Source of the DNA: Rhodopseudomonas palustris
Lineage (GTDB): Bacteria > Pseudomonadota > Alphaproteobacteria > Rhizobiales > Xanthobacteraceae
Assembly: GCF_013415845.1 (NCBI RefSeq)
Contig: NZ_CP058907.1
Span: 2,046,001 to 2,110,000, forward strand
Length of the DNA stretch: 64,000 bases
Direction of reading: 5' to 3'
The notes below the pieces were generated by a model. The model did not search any database. It saw only the letters and a program-made list of their open reading frames with translations, and had not been told where the DNA came from. The translations under genes and the position numbers were made by a program. Shown in pieces: positions 53,819 to 62,477 of the stretch (position 1 is the stretch's first letter; every line of letters starts with the position of its first letter).

Positions 53819-55111
53819 TCAGACTATTTCGCTTTTGGCGACGACGCTGCGTCGCCATGGTTTGAGCACCAGCAGCGCGAGTAGCGACGCCAGGATGTTG
53901 GCGGCGGCGGCGATCAGGAACACCAGATCCCAACTGCCGCTGGATTGCTGCAGCGAATTGGCGAATGGCACCAGCAGCGCCGCGGTGCCCTTCGCGGTGT
54001 ACAGCAGGCCCGCATTGGTGGCGGCGAACTTCGACCCGAAGGTGTCGGTGCAGGTCGAGGGAAACAGCGAGTAGATCTCGCCCCATGCGAAGAACACCAG
54101 CCCCGACAGCAGCACGAACCACACCGGATCCTGCCCGAGCGCATACAGCGCGTAGATGCCGATGCCTTCGAGCCCGAAGGCGATGAACATCGTGTTCTCG
54201 CGGCCGATCTTGTCCGAGATCCAACCGAAGAACGGCCGCGTCAGACCGTTGAGGATGCGATCGAAGGTGGCTGCGAAGGTCACCGCCGTCATGGTCATCG
54301 CCATCAGCGTGACGGGCGTGTCGGCGATCTTCCAGTCGGCGGCGATCGGCTTCAGGTTGGCGGTGACCATCAACCCGCCGGCTCCGACGATCACGAACAT
54401 GAAGTACATCAGCCAGAACACCGGCTGGCGCAGCACCTCGGTCGGACGGTAGTCGCGCCGCGTCTGAAAGACGTTGGCGTTGCGGGTCGGTGAGGGCACC
54501 TGTCCCGGCTTCGGCGCGAGCAGCAGCAGCGACAGAAACACGATCACAATGCCCTGGCCGAGACCGAAATACATGAAGGTGGTCTGAAAGCCGGAGTCGC
54601 GGATCATCGCCTGGATCGGCGCCACCGTGAGCGCCGAGCCGGCCCCGAAGCCCGCCGCCGTCAATCCGGCCGCTAATCCCCGTTTGTCCGGAAACCATTT
54701 CAGCGCGTTGCCGACGCAGGTGCCATAGACCGCACCGGCGCCGATGCCCGCGACGATCATGCCGAGGTAGAAACCCGACAGCGTCGTCGCCTGCGCGTTG
54801 ATCGCCCAGCCGAGCGCACACAGGATGCCGCCGATCAGCACCACCAGACGCGGGCCGTATTTGTCCACGAACCAGCCCTCGATCGGCACCAGCCAGGTCT
54901 CGAACAATACGAAGAGGGTGAATGCCCATTGGATCGAGGCGCGGTCCCAGCCGAAGGTTTTCTGAATGTCGGGGACGAAGAACGTCCAGCCGTATTGGTA
55001 GTTGGCGATCATCACCATCGCGCCGACGCCGATGGCGAGTTGCGTCCAGCGATAGCTCTCACTCACGCGCCGCGTCTGCGCGGCGGCCACCCCGTGCACC
55101 GTGTCCGTCAT
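53819..55111 (-). CDS. OFA-family MFS transporter (oxalate/formate antiporter-like)
   Basis: A 430-residue 12-helix transporter of the oxalate:formate antiporter family. The ATG at 55111 is chosen because it places the first helix (TQLAIGVGAMVMIANYQYGW) about 25 residues in. YGWTFFVPDIQKTFGWD, EGWFVDKYGPR and GLAAGLTAAGFGAGSALTV are family features. It lies downstream of the formyl-CoA transferase gene on the same strand, so oxalate uptake in exchange for formate is a good guess. OFA members also carry other carboxylates. Confidence 0.85.
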   Translation of the reverse strand: MTDTVHGVAAAQTRRVSESYRWTQLAIGVGAMVMIANYQYGWTFFVPDIQKTFGWDRASIQWAFTLFVLFETWLVPIEGWFVDKYGPRLVVLIGGILCALGWAINAQATTLSGFYLGMIVAGIGAGAVYGTCVGNALKWFPDKRGLAAGLTAAGFGAGSALTVAPIQAMIRDSGFQTTFMYFGLGQGIVIVFLSLLLLAPKPGQVPSPTRNANVFQTRRDYRPTEVLRQPVFWLMYFMFVIVGAGGLMVTANLKPIAADWKIADTPVTLMAMTMTAVTFAATFDRILNGLTRPFFGWISDKIGRENTMFIAFGLEGIGIYALYALGQDPVWFVLLSGLVFFAWGEIYSLFPSTCTDTFGSKFAATNAGLLYTAKGTAALLVPFANSLQQSSGSWDLVFLIAAAANILASLLALLVLKPWRRSVVAKSEIV

Positions 55112-55193
55112 GTTTCCTCCGTGAGCCGGCGCCTCTGTCGGGAGCCGTACCGTCGCCATTGTGATCGTGCTAATCACCAGGCGCAAGGAGGGA

Positions 55194-55215
55194 AATAACG
55201 ACGTGACTTGTTATT
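55194..55215. promoter_or_regulatory. Palindrome upstream of the OFA transporter gene
   Basis: AATAAC (55194-55199) and GTTATT (55210-55215) form an inverted repeat with a 10-base spacer in an AT-rich patch, 83 bases before the transporter start. It could be an operator or part of a promoter. It does not match the CTGGCAT sites found before the GntR gene. Confidence 0.4.
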
Positions 55216-55279
55216 ACATCAAGACGAGTTAGTCCGACCGCGCCCGTGGTGTCCGAGCGCGGCGAATGCGTTGCAGCAA

Positions 55280-56557
55280 TTACTCCGCCGCTTGCTTGCG
55301 CGGCGGAGCGGTCGCACCGGAGTCGTGAATCTCTGCGACGTGCGCGTCGCTGTAGCCGAGGACGTCGCGCAGGATTTCGTCGGTGTGTTCACCGAGTAGC
55401 GGCGAGCGCTTCACCTCGGTGGGGGAGTCCGACAGCTTGATCGGGTTGCCGACCGACAGATAATTGCCGCGGGTCGGGTGATCGACCTCGACGATGGTGC
55501 CGGTGGCGCGCAGCGACTGGTCCTCGGCGAGTTCCTTCATCGACAGGATCGGGCCGCAGGGGATGTCGTCGGCGTTGAGGATTTCCATGGCCTCGAACTT
55601 GGTCTTGGTCATGGTCCATTGCTCGATGCGCGCGAAGATCTCGTTGAGCCGCGACAGCCGCGCCGGCGGCGTGGCGTAGTCCGGGTGCGTCTTCCAGCCG
55701 GTCTCGCCGATCACGTCGCAGATCTTCTCCCACACCGGCGCCTGGGTGATGACGTAGATGTAGGCGTTCGGATCCTGTTCCCAGCCCTTGCACTTCAGGA
55801 TGCGGCCGGGCTGGCCGCCACCGGAATCGTTGCCGGCACGCGGCACCGCATCGCCGAACGGGATGCCTTCGCCGAACTGGCTGTATTCCTTCAGCGGACC
55901 ATGGTCGAGGCGCTGCTGATCGCGCAGCTTGACGCGGCAGAGGTTCAGCACGCCGTCCTGCATCGCCGCGGTGACGCGCTGGCCGCGGCCGGTGTGGTGG
56001 CGCTGATACAGCGCAGTGACGATGCCGAGCGCGAGATGCAGGCCGGTGCCGCTGTCGCCGATCTGCGCGCCGGTGACCAGCGGCAGGCCTTCGCGGAAGC
56101 CGGTGGTCGAAGCGGCGCCGCCGGTGCACTGCGCGACGTTCTCATAAACCTTGCAGTCTTCATACGGGCCGGGACCGAAGCCCTTGATCGAGGCGACGAT
56201 CATCCGCGGATTGATCTCCTGGATCTTCTCCCAGGTGAAGCCCATCCGGTCGAGCACGCCGGGGCCGAAATTCTCCACCAGCACGTCGCAGGTGCGGATC
56301 AGCGCGGTCAGCACCTCCTTGCCCTTCGGGTTCTTGGTGTCGAGCGTGATCGACCGCTTGTTGTGGTTCAGCATGGTGAAATACAGGCTGTCCACCTTCG
56401 GGATGTCCTGCAGCTGACCGCGGGTGATGTCGCCGCTGCCGGGGCGCTCCACCTTGATCACGTCGGCGCCGAACCACGCCAAGAGCTGCGTGCAGGTCGG
56501 GCCGGATTGGACGTGGGTGAAGTCGAGAACGCGAACGCCGTCGAGCGCCTTGGTCAT
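55280..56557 (-). CDS. frc: Formyl-CoA:oxalate CoA-transferase
   Basis: A 425-residue class III CoA-transferase that moves CoA from formyl-CoA to oxalate, the first step of oxalate breakdown. The sequence tracks Oxalobacter Frc throughout as I recall it: [49 protein letters not shown] and the nucleophilic aspartate, Asp168, in [10 protein letters not shown]. Start at 56557 ([13 protein letters not shown]). The partner oxalyl-CoA decarboxylase gene (oxc) is not next to it or elsewhere in the window. Neighbours are a GntR regulator upstream and an OFA transporter downstream. Confidence 0.93.
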   Translation of the reverse strand: MTKALDGVRVLDFTHVQSGPTCTQLLAWFGADVIKVERPGSGDITRGQLQDIPKVDSLYFTMLNHNKRSITLDTKNPKGKEVLTALIRTCDVLVENFGPGVLDRMGFTWEKIQEINPRMIVASIKGFGPGPYEDCKVYENVAQCTGGAASTTGFREGLPLVTGAQIGDSGTGLHLALGIVTALYQRHHTGRGQRVTAAMQDGVLNLCRVKLRDQQRLDHGPLKEYSQFGEGIPFGDAVPRAGNDSGGGQPGRILKCKGWEQDPNAYIYVITQAPVWEKICDVIGETGWKTHPDYATPPARLSRLNEIFARIEQWTMTKTKFEAMEILNADDIPCGPILSMKELAEDQSLRATGTIVEVDHPTRGNYLSVGNPIKLSDSPTEVKRSPLLGEHTDEILRDVLGYSDAHVAEIHDSGATAPPRKQAAE

Positions 56558-56673
56558 GGTCGTGCTCCTGTTGTCTCTTGCGCGCCGAAGCGGCATCTCT
56601 CCCGTCGGGGCGTCCGCCGCGGCGATCCGCGACGAACGTCCTTGTTATGTCGCGTCGGCCAAGCGTCGCCGCG

Positions 56674-57405
56674 TCAGGCGAACAGCTCCTGGCCGTGGGT
56701 CTCGACGTAAGCGGCCAGCCGCAGCGTGTGATCGCGCGCCAGCTTTTCGGCGAGTTCGGTGTCGCGTGTTTCCAGCGCCTCGATCATCGCCAGATGCTCG
56801 GGCAGGGAGGCGGCGATGCGCTCCTTGCGGCCGATGGTGAGCTGGCGATAGCCGCGGACGTGGATCAGGATGTCGTTGGTCATGTCGACCAGCACCGGCG
56901 ACTCGCTGAGCGAGATCAGCGTCTGGTGGAACACGATGTTGGCGCGGGAATATTCTTCGATGTGATCCTGCGGCAGCCGGCCCGGACCGAACTCCTTGAA
57001 CACGTCGCGCAGTGCGGCGATGTCGCGCTTGCGGGCCACGATGGTGATCAGCCGTGCCGCCATGCTCTCCAGCGCCGCCCAGGCGCGGATCATGTCGACG
57101 ATCTCCGCCTTGGTCCGGCGCACCACGATGATGCCCCGGCGCGGCACCGCCTTCACCAGCCCTTCCTGTTCGAGCATCGCGATCGCTTCACGGATCGGCG
57201 TGCGGCTGACGCCGAGCTTGTCGGACAGCGCGCGCTCGTCGAGCATCACCGGCTCGGGCGTGGTGTAGATGTCCATCTTCAGGATCGCCTGCTTCAGCGC
57301 CTCGTAGGCCTTGGTCTTGAAGCTGGTCTCCGGCGCGAGCCGCATGATGCCGAGCTCGGGCTCGGCAGGCGTCTCGTTCGGAGTGGGGCGGGCGCGCGCG
57401 ATCAT
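56674..57405 (-). CDS. GntR-family (FCD) transcriptional regulator
   Basis: A 243-residue regulator with an N-terminal winged helix (about residues 30-95: MLDERALSDKLGVSRTPIRE, then EGLVKAVPRRGIIVVRRT) and a C-terminal all-helical FCD domain that binds metal and a carboxylate ligand (histidines in ANIVFHQTLI, LPEHLAMIE and ARDHTLRL). The start at 57405 gives this normal layout. A start at 57669 would add about 88 odd residues. It begins the minus-strand cluster with frc. Two CTGGCAT-N-CCAG sites lie 40 and 115 bases upstream. Confidence 0.9.
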   Translation of the reverse strand: MIARARPTPNETPAEPELGIMRLAPETSFKTKAYEALKQAILKMDIYTTPEPVMLDERALSDKLGVSRTPIREAIAMLEQEGLVKAVPRRGIIVVRRTKAEIVDMIRAWAALESMAARLITIVARKRDIAALRDVFKEFGPGRLPQDHIEEYSRANIVFHQTLISLSESPVLVDMTNDILIHVRGYRQLTIGRKERIAASLPEHLAMIEALETRDTELAEKLARDHTLRLAAYVETHGQELFA

Positions 57406-57444
57406 GGAGTTCCTCAGGCGGTAACGGCCGCCGTCGACCTTGCT

Positions 57445-57456
57445 CTGGCATACCAG
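57445..57456. promoter_or_regulatory. GntR operator candidate, site 1
   Basis: CTGGCATACCAG differs from the perfect palindrome at 57520 by a single base. Its centre is about 46 bases before the GntR start codon, where a repressor would block the promoter. FCD-type GntR proteins often bind short palindromes of this TGG-N4-CCA kind. Confidence 0.65.
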
Positions 57457-57519
57457 ATGCCAAGCGGTCAAGCCGTTCTCACGGTGGTTTTCGCGTTCGC
57501 GGAGTGTTCGCGGGACGTT

Positions 57520-57531
57520 CTGGCATGCCAG
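57520..57531. promoter_or_regulatory. GntR operator candidate, site 2
   Basis: CTGGCATGCCAG is a perfect 12-base palindrome, 75 bases (about seven helical turns) from site 1. The whole-turn spacing would suit looping or cooperative binding of dimers. Confidence 0.65.
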
Positions 57532-57757
57532 GGGGGTGCGGCGATCGAAATGCCGACCTCCAAGGCCGCGGCCCCAGCTGTCCGGGTGACGTTTGTTTGA
57601 AGGGCCTTGGGCGGGGCGGGCGATTGCGCGCCAGATGGTCGCTGCATCACTGCGGAGTGATCGCTGCACCGCGCAACGCTGTTTGCTTGCGCGGGTTAGG
57701 AAGCAGACCTATCCTCAAATCCATTGCGGCATCAGACCAGCAAATCGGGAGGACCTC

Positions 57758-57838
57758 ATGGCCTGGAAGAAACCGGAAATCGTCGAGATCGCGGTCGGCT
57801 TGGAAATCAACATGTACGCCTGCGCGGCGCGCAAGTAA
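57758..57838 (+). CDS. pqqA: PqqA, precursor peptide of pyrroloquinoline quinone
   Basis: A 26-residue peptide, too short for most gene finders. Glu16 and Tyr20 in LEINMYACAARK are the two residues that PqqE cross-links to make the PQQ skeleton, with the required three-residue spacing. The start MAWKKPEIVEIAVG is typical of this bacterial group. GGGAGGAC lies just upstream. pqqBCDE follow at 57957-61132, so the identity is secure. Confidence 0.97.
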   Translation: MAWKKPEIVEIAVGLEINMYACAARK

Positions 57839-57839
57839 T

Positions 57840-57853
57840 CGACGCCAGCGTCG
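57840..57853. other. Small palindrome just after pqqA
   Basis: CGACGCCAGCGTCG is a perfect inverted repeat starting two bases after the pqqA stop codon. It could be a weak attenuator or RNA-stability element that keeps pqqA message above pqqBCDE, as has been proposed for other pqq operons. The stem is short (5-6 bp). Confidence 0.45.
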
Positions 57854-57956
57854 AGCAACGAAGCGGGCGTGGCCGGGGTGCGAGCCGGCTGCGTTCGTCT
57901 TCCGTGTTGTCCATGCCGCAGTTGCATTCTGCGACCTCCCGCCGAGAAGGCGCCCG

Positions 57957-58883
57957 ATGCTACGCGTGATCGTTTTGGGAGCCGCTGCTGGTGGCGGCGT
58001 GCCGCAGTGGAATTGCGGCTGTCCGGTGTGTCGCGCAGCGTTCGATGACCCTCGGCTGGCGCGAACGCAAGCGTCGCTCGCCATCAGTGCGGATAACGCC
58101 CACTGGTTCCTGATCAACGCTTCGCCGGACCTGCGCCAGCAGATCATTGCCACGCCGCAGCTGCATCCGCGCGCCGGTGCGCTGCGCCACAGCCCGATTG
58201 CCGGCGTGATCCTGACCAATGGCGAAGTCGATGCGGTCGCCGGTTTGCTGTCGATGCGCGAAGGCTCGCCGTTCAGCATCTATGCGCACGACAAGGTGCT
58301 GGCGATCCTGCGCGCCAACAGCATCTTCAATGTCCTCAACGAATCGATCGTCGCGCGTCGGCCGGTCGCGACCGACCAGCCGTTCGAACCGGTGCTGCCC
58401 GACGGCGCCCTGTCGGGGCTCCAGATCATGGCGTTTGAAGTTCCCGGCAAGCGCGCCTGGTATCTCGAAGGGCAAGCGCATCCCGGCGGCGACAGCCAGA
58501 GCGGCGATACGCTCGGCCTGACCATCACCGACAAATCGACCGGGCAGTCGCTCCACGTGCTCACCGCCTGTGCGCGCGTCACCGACGATCTCAAGGCGCG
58601 GCTGGCCGGCGCCCCGCTGCTGCTGTTCGATGGCACGGTGTGGCGTGACGACGAACTGATCGCCGCCGGCGTCGGCACCAAGACCGGGCAGGCGATGGGA
58701 CATATCGCGATGGCGGGTGACGATGGTGCGATCGCTGCGCTGGCGGATCTCGGCATCGGCCAAAAGCTGTTCGTCCACATCAACAATTCCAACCCGGCGC
58801 TGCTGGCACATTCCGCCGAGCGCGGGCAGCTCGAAACGGCCGGCTGGCAGATCCCGGCGGACGGCACGGAGGTGACGCTGTGA
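57957..58883 (+). CDS. pqqB: PqqB, metallo-beta-lactamase-fold enzyme of PQQ synthesis
   Basis: A 308-residue protein that hydroxylates the tyrosine ring in PQQ assembly. The start at 57957 (MLRVIVLGAAAGGGVPQWNC) is the family start. NCGCPVC near residues 19-25 is the conserved cysteine cluster and the histidine-rich segment of hydrolytic relatives is altered, as usual in PqqB. It ends overlapping pqqC (GTGA at 58880-58883). Confidence 0.96.
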   Translation: MLRVIVLGAAAGGGVPQWNCGCPVCRAAFDDPRLARTQASLAISADNAHWFLINASPDLRQQIIATPQLHPRAGALRHSPIAGVILTNGEVDAVAGLLSMREGSPFSIYAHDKVLAILRANSIFNVLNESIVARRPVATDQPFEPVLPDGALSGLQIMAFEVPGKRAWYLEGQAHPGGDSQSGDTLGLTITDKSTGQSLHVLTACARVTDDLKARLAGAPLLLFDGTVWRDDELIAAGVGTKTGQAMGHIAMAGDDGAIAALADLGIGQKLFVHINNSNPALLAHSAERGQLETAGWQIPADGTEVTL

Positions 58884-59644
58884 ATGCGATGACCGCGTTT
58901 TCGCTGAACGGCGCCGCGCCGCTCGCCAATGCCGACGAGCTGGAAGCGGCGCTGCGCCAGATCGGCGCCGCGCGCTATCACAATCTGCATCCGTTCCATC
59001 GCCTGCTGCACGGCGGCAAGCTCAACAAAGGGCAGGTGCAGGCCTGGGCGCTGAACCGTTACTACTATCAGAGCTCGATTCCGATCAAAGACGCGGTGGT
59101 GATCTCGCGGTTCCGCGACCGCGCCACCCGCGTCGAGTGGCGGCACCGCATCGAGGATCACGATGGCGATCTGTCCAGCGAGGGCGGCATCGAGCGCTGG
59201 CTGAAGCTGACTGAAGGTCTCGGTCTCGACAGCGGTTACGTCGAGTCGACCCAGGGCATTCTGCCGGCGACGCGCTTCGCGGTGGATGCCTATGTGCATT
59301 TCGTCCGCGACCGCACGCCGCTGGAGGCGATCGCCTCGTCACTGACCGAATTGTTTGCGCCCAATCTGCACGAGGAGCGGATCGCCGGGATGCTGGCGCA
59401 TTACGACTTCGTCAATCCCGAGATCATGAGCTACTTCAAGCGCCGCCTGGAGCAGGCGCCGCGCGATGCCGACTTTGCACTGCGCTACGTCAAGCAGCAC
59501 GCCACCACCCCGGCCGAGCGCGAAGCGGTGTGCAATGCGCTGATCTTCAAGACCAACGTGTTGTGGGCGCAGCTCGATGCGCTGCATCACGCCTATGTCG
59601 ACGGCCACATCCCACCCGGCGCGTTCGTGCCGCAAGGGTTTTGA
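58880..59644 (+). CDS. pqqC: PqqC, pyrroloquinoline-quinone synthase
   Basis: A 254-residue helical enzyme that performs the last eight-electron oxidation and ring closure to PQQ, cofactor-free with O2. The GTG at 58880 overlaps pqqB. Conserved features include HNLHPFHRLLHGGKLNKGQ, QAWALNRYYYQSSIPIKDA and the late DFALRYVKQHATTP, with histidine and tyrosine residues of the active site. Length is normal. Confidence 0.96.
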   Translation: MNAMTAFSLNGAAPLANADELEAALRQIGAARYHNLHPFHRLLHGGKLNKGQVQAWALNRYYYQSSIPIKDAVVISRFRDRATRVEWRHRIEDHDGDLSSEGGIERWLKLTEGLGLDSGYVESTQGILPATRFAVDAYVHFVRDRTPLEAIASSLTELFAPNLHEERIAGMLAHYDFVNPEIMSYFKRRLEQAPRDADFALRYVKQHATTPAEREAVCNALIFKTNVLWAQLDALHHAYVDGHIPPGAFVPQGF

Positions 59645-59648
59645 GCCG

Positions 59649-59957
59649 ATGGCGCCGCGCCGCATCAGCGTCAGCGAGACCAGCCGCCCGGTGCTGCCGC
59701 GCCATGCCCGGCTGAAGTTCGACGAGACGCGGCAGCGCTGGGTGATCCTGGCGCCGGAGCGGGTGCTGGCGCCGGACGAGATCGCGGTCGAAATCCTGCA
59801 GCTCTGCGATGGCGCGCGCGATGTGGCGGCCATCATCGATGCGCTGGCGACAAAGTACACCGCCGACCGCGCCGAGATCGGGCGCGATGTGGTCGCCATG
59901 TTGCAGGACCTCGCCGACAAAGGCTTTCTCACCGAGGCGCGGGAGACGACGCCTTGA
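59649..59957 (+). CDS. pqqD: PqqD, PqqA-binding chaperone
   Basis: A 102-residue RiPP recognition element that holds PqqA for the radical SAM enzyme PqqE. The ATG at 59649 lies 4 bases after the pqqC stop. PVLPRHARLKFDETRQRWVI and APERVLAPDEIAVEILQLCD are the wing regions of the family. The stop overlaps the TTG start of pqqE (TTGA at 59954-59957). Translation coupling would keep PqqD and PqqE at equal levels. Confidence 0.95.
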   Translation: MAPRRISVSETSRPVLPRHARLKFDETRQRWVILAPERVLAPDEIAVEILQLCDGARDVAAIIDALATKYTADRAEIGRDVVAMLQDLADKGFLTEARETTP

Positions 59958-61132
59958 CCGAAATCGCCACCAGCGTTGCGGATGCCGACGGCGTCGCCGT
60001 GCTGGAGAAGTCCGGCAGCGTCGCGGAGACGTTCGGAATTCCGCTGGCGGTGTTGCTGGAGCTGACGCATCGCTGCCCGCTGCAATGCCCGTATTGCTCC
60101 AATCCGCTGGAGCTTGAGCGCGGCGGCGCGGAGCTGTCGACCGATGAGTGGAAGCGGGTGCTGAGCGAGCTCGCGCGCATCGGCGTGCTGCAGGTGCATT
60201 TCTCCGGCGGCGAGCCGACCGCGCGCAAGGATCTGGTCGAGCTGGTGCGTCACGCCACCGAGGTCGGGCTCTACACCAATCTGATCACCTCTGCGGTGCT
60301 GCTCAGCCGCGAGCGGCTGGCGGCGTTGGCCGATGCGGGCCTCGCGCATGTCCAGATCAGTTTCCAGGGCAGCGAGGCGACGATCGCCGACCGCGTCGGC
60401 GGCTTCGCCGGCGGGCACGCCAAGAAGCTCGACGTCGCGCGCTGGACCCGCGAGCTCGATCTGCCGCTGACCGTCAATGCGGTGATGCACCGGCAGAACC
60501 TGCATCTATTGCCGGACATCATCGAGATGGCGCTCGCGCTCGATGCCGACCGGCTCGAAGTCGCCAATGTGCAGTATTACGGCTGGGCGCTGAAAAACCG
60601 CGCCGCGCTGATGCCGACGCTTGCGCAGATCGAGGACTGCACCGCGACCGTCGAGGCGGCGCGCGAGCGGCTGAAAGGCCAGCTCGCGATCGACTATGTG
60701 ATCCCGGACTATTACGCGGCGCGGCCGAAGAAGTGCATGGGTGGCTGGGGCCGGCAATTCTTCAACATCTCGCCGAGCGGCAAGGTGCTGCCGTGCCATG
60801 CCGCCGAGACCATCACCGGGCTCGACTTTCCGTCAGTGCGTGACGGCGCGTCGATCGCCGAGATCTGGCGCGATGCGGAAGCCTTCAACCGTTATCGCGG
60901 CACCGGATGGATGCAGCAGCCGTGCGCGAGCTGCGCGTTCAAGGAGATCGATTTCGGCGGCTGCCGGTGTCAGGCCTTCGCACTTGCAGGCGACGCCGCC
61001 GCGACCGACCCCGCCTGTGCGCTGTCGCCGCTGCATGACCGCATCTTCAAGACCGCAGAGGCCGAGGCCGCCGCCGGTAGCGACCGCTTCCTGTATCGCA
61101 ACTTTGCGGGTGGGACGGTCGAGGGCGCTTAG
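59954..61132 (+). CDS. pqqE: PqqE, radical SAM PqqA-crosslinking enzyme
   Basis: A 392-residue radical SAM enzyme that joins Glu16 and Tyr20 of PqqA. The SAM-cluster cysteines are Cys41, Cys45 and Cys48 in HRCPLQCPYCSN. The C-terminal SPASM domain has auxiliary-cluster cysteines in KKCMGGWGR, VLPCHAAE, QQPCASCAF, FGGCRCQAF and DPACAL. The start is a TTG overlapping pqqD, which is unusual but fixed by the overlap. It ends the pqqABCDE operon. No pqqF protease is next to it. Confidence 0.95.
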   Translation: MTEIATSVADADGVAVLEKSGSVAETFGIPLAVLLELTHRCPLQCPYCSNPLELERGGAELSTDEWKRVLSELARIGVLQVHFSGGEPTARKDLVELVRHATEVGLYTNLITSAVLLSRERLAALADAGLAHVQISFQGSEATIADRVGGFAGGHAKKLDVARWTRELDLPLTVNAVMHRQNLHLLPDIIEMALALDADRLEVANVQYYGWALKNRAALMPTLAQIEDCTATVEAARERLKGQLAIDYVIPDYYAARPKKCMGGWGRQFFNISPSGKVLPCHAAETITGLDFPSVRDGASIAEIWRDAEAFNRYRGTGWMQQPCASCAFKEIDFGGCRCQAFALAGDAAATDPACALSPLHDRIFKTAEAEAAAGSDRFLYRNFAGGTVEGA

Positions 61133-61147
61133 CGCGGCCCATCTTTC

Positions 61148-61361
61148 GTCATTCCGGGGCGCTCACGCAGTGAGCGAGCCCGGAATCTCCACCACAAATG
61201 CAATCCATCCTTCGTCATTCCGGGGCGCGCGAAGCGCGAACCCGGAATCCATAACCACTGGCTTCTGCTTTTTGGCAGAGCTTTGCTGCCTCTGTGCTTC
61301 ACCGCGAGTCCAGGGGCTATGGATTCCGGACTTGCGCGTACCGCGCAATCCGGAATGACGG
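61148..61361. repeat. Three palindromic repeats of family A after pqqE
   Basis: Copies at 61148-61190 (CGTCATTCCGGGGCGCTCAC ...), 61213-61251 (same orientation) and 61319-61361 (opposite and degenerate, GGATTCCGGACTTGCGCG ... CAATCCGGAATGACG). They occupy nearly all of the 248 bases between the convergent pqqE and efflux genes, and would give strong mRNA hairpins at both 3' ends. Confidence 0.85.
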
Positions 61362-61380
61362 AGGATAGTTCGTTCGGCGG

Positions 61381-62271
61381 TCAGCCGCCGCGGCGCTCGA
61401 TCACCACCGTCGCGGTGCGGCCGACCACGAGGCGGACGTCGGGCGGCACCTGGTCGAGCGCGATGCGCACCGGGATGCGCTGCGCCAGCCGCACCCAGTT
61501 GAAGGTTGGGTTGACGTTCGGCAGCAGCTTGGCGCCGGCGCTGCGGTCGCGGTCCTCGATGCCGCCAGCGATGCTCTGAACGTGACCATAGAGCGGGCTG
61601 CGCTCGCCCATCAGCCGCACTTCGGCACGGTCGCCGACCTTGATCGACGGCAGCTTGGTTTCCTCGAAGTAACCATCGACATGCAGCGTCGCCTGGTCAA
61701 TCAGCGCCGCAACGCCGCTGCCGGCGTTGACATAGGCGCCGGGGCGCAGGTCGAAATTCGTGATCAGCCCGCCGACCTGAGCGCGGACCTCGGAGCGGTC
61801 GAGGTTGAGCTTGGCGAGGTCGCGATCGGCGATCGCCTGATGCAGCGCCGCTTCGGCCTCGGCCTGGGTGGCGGTGATCTGTTCGCGCTTCTGCTCGGTG
61901 ACGGCGTCGCTGCTGAGATTGCGATAGCGCGCCAGATCCTTGTTGGCGGCGTCCAGCGCGGCGACGCGGCCTTCGACCGCCGCTTCGGCCTGGCGTAGCG
62001 CCAAGGTGAAGCGCTCGCGATCGATCCGGAACAGGATGTCGCCCTTCTTCACCACCTGGTTGTCGACGACTAGTACCTCGGAGACGAGGCCGGAGACGTC
62101 CGGCGCCACCGCGACGATGTCGGCGCGCACACGGCCGTCGCGCGTCCACGGATCGATCTCGTAATGCACCCACAGCCGCCAGCCGATGACGGCGGCGACC
62201 AGCACGCCGAGCGTGGTGACGCTGAGGCGGACGAGCAGAAGCGGAGTCTTTCCCATGGCTGGCCCTTTCAT
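61381..62271 (-). CDS. HlyD/EmrA-type membrane fusion protein (AaeA-like)
   Basis: A 296-residue periplasmic adaptor if started at 62271, in the ATGA overlap with the upstream gene. The ATG at 62256 (MGKTPLLLVRLSVT) is an alternative. It has one N-terminal membrane helix (about residues 9-30), the lipoyl-like segment VRADIVAVAPDVSGLVSEVL, a coiled-coil hairpin around 95-160, and a closing barrel. With the small DUF1656 protein and the FUSC transporter it forms the AaeXAB arrangement that exports hydroxylated aromatic acids. Confidence 0.88.
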   Translation of the reverse strand: MKGPAMGKTPLLLVRLSVTTLGVLVAAVIGWRLWVHYEIDPWTRDGRVRADIVAVAPDVSGLVSEVLVVDNQVVKKGDILFRIDRERFTLALRQAEAAVEGRVAALDAANKDLARYRNLSSDAVTEQKREQITATQAEAEAALHQAIADRDLAKLNLDRSEVRAQVGGLITNFDLRPGAYVNAGSGVAALIDQATLHVDGYFEETKLPSIKVGDRAEVRLMGERSPLYGHVQSIAGGIEDRDRSAGAKLLPNVNPTFNWVRLAQRIPVRIALDQVPPDVRLVVGRTATVVIERRGG

Positions 62272-62477
62272 TGCGGCCACCCCGAAACCAGACCGAGAGC
62301 GACGAACACGATGACGACGAAGATGGTGAGATTGAACAAGGTGTGATGCCAGACGAGGTGATAGAAGTTGAGCCACACCAGCAGGCGCGACACCAGACTG
62401 GTGAGAATGAAGGCCGCGGCGGCGCAGATCAGGATGGTCGGCACGAACACGCCGAGGATGTTGAGTTCAGCAGTCAT
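62268..62477 (-). CDS. DUF1656 small membrane protein (AaeX-like)
   Basis: A 69-residue protein with two membrane helices (about residues 10-32 and 45-65). ELNILGVFVPTILICAAAAF is the DUF1656 signature. It sits between the FUSC transporter and the fusion protein, overlapping both by a few bases, as aaeX does in enterobacteria. Its exact role in the efflux complex is not known. Confidence 0.85.
   Translation of the reverse strand: MTAELNILGVFVPTILICAAAAFILTSLVSRLLVWLNFYHLVWHHTLFNLTIFVVIVFVALGLVSGWPQ

Larger units (their letters stand above)
57406..57757. promoter_or_regulatory. Divergent control region, GntR gene / pqqA
   Basis: About 350 bases without a gene. It holds two near-identical palindromes on the GntR side, CTGGCATACCAG (57445-57456, 11 of 12 symmetric pattern) and CTGGCATGCCAG (57520-57531, perfect). 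The right half must carry the pqqA promoter. A GGGAGGAC ribosome binding site lies just before the pqqA ATG. I could not place -35 and -10 boxes with confidence. Confidence 0.7.
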
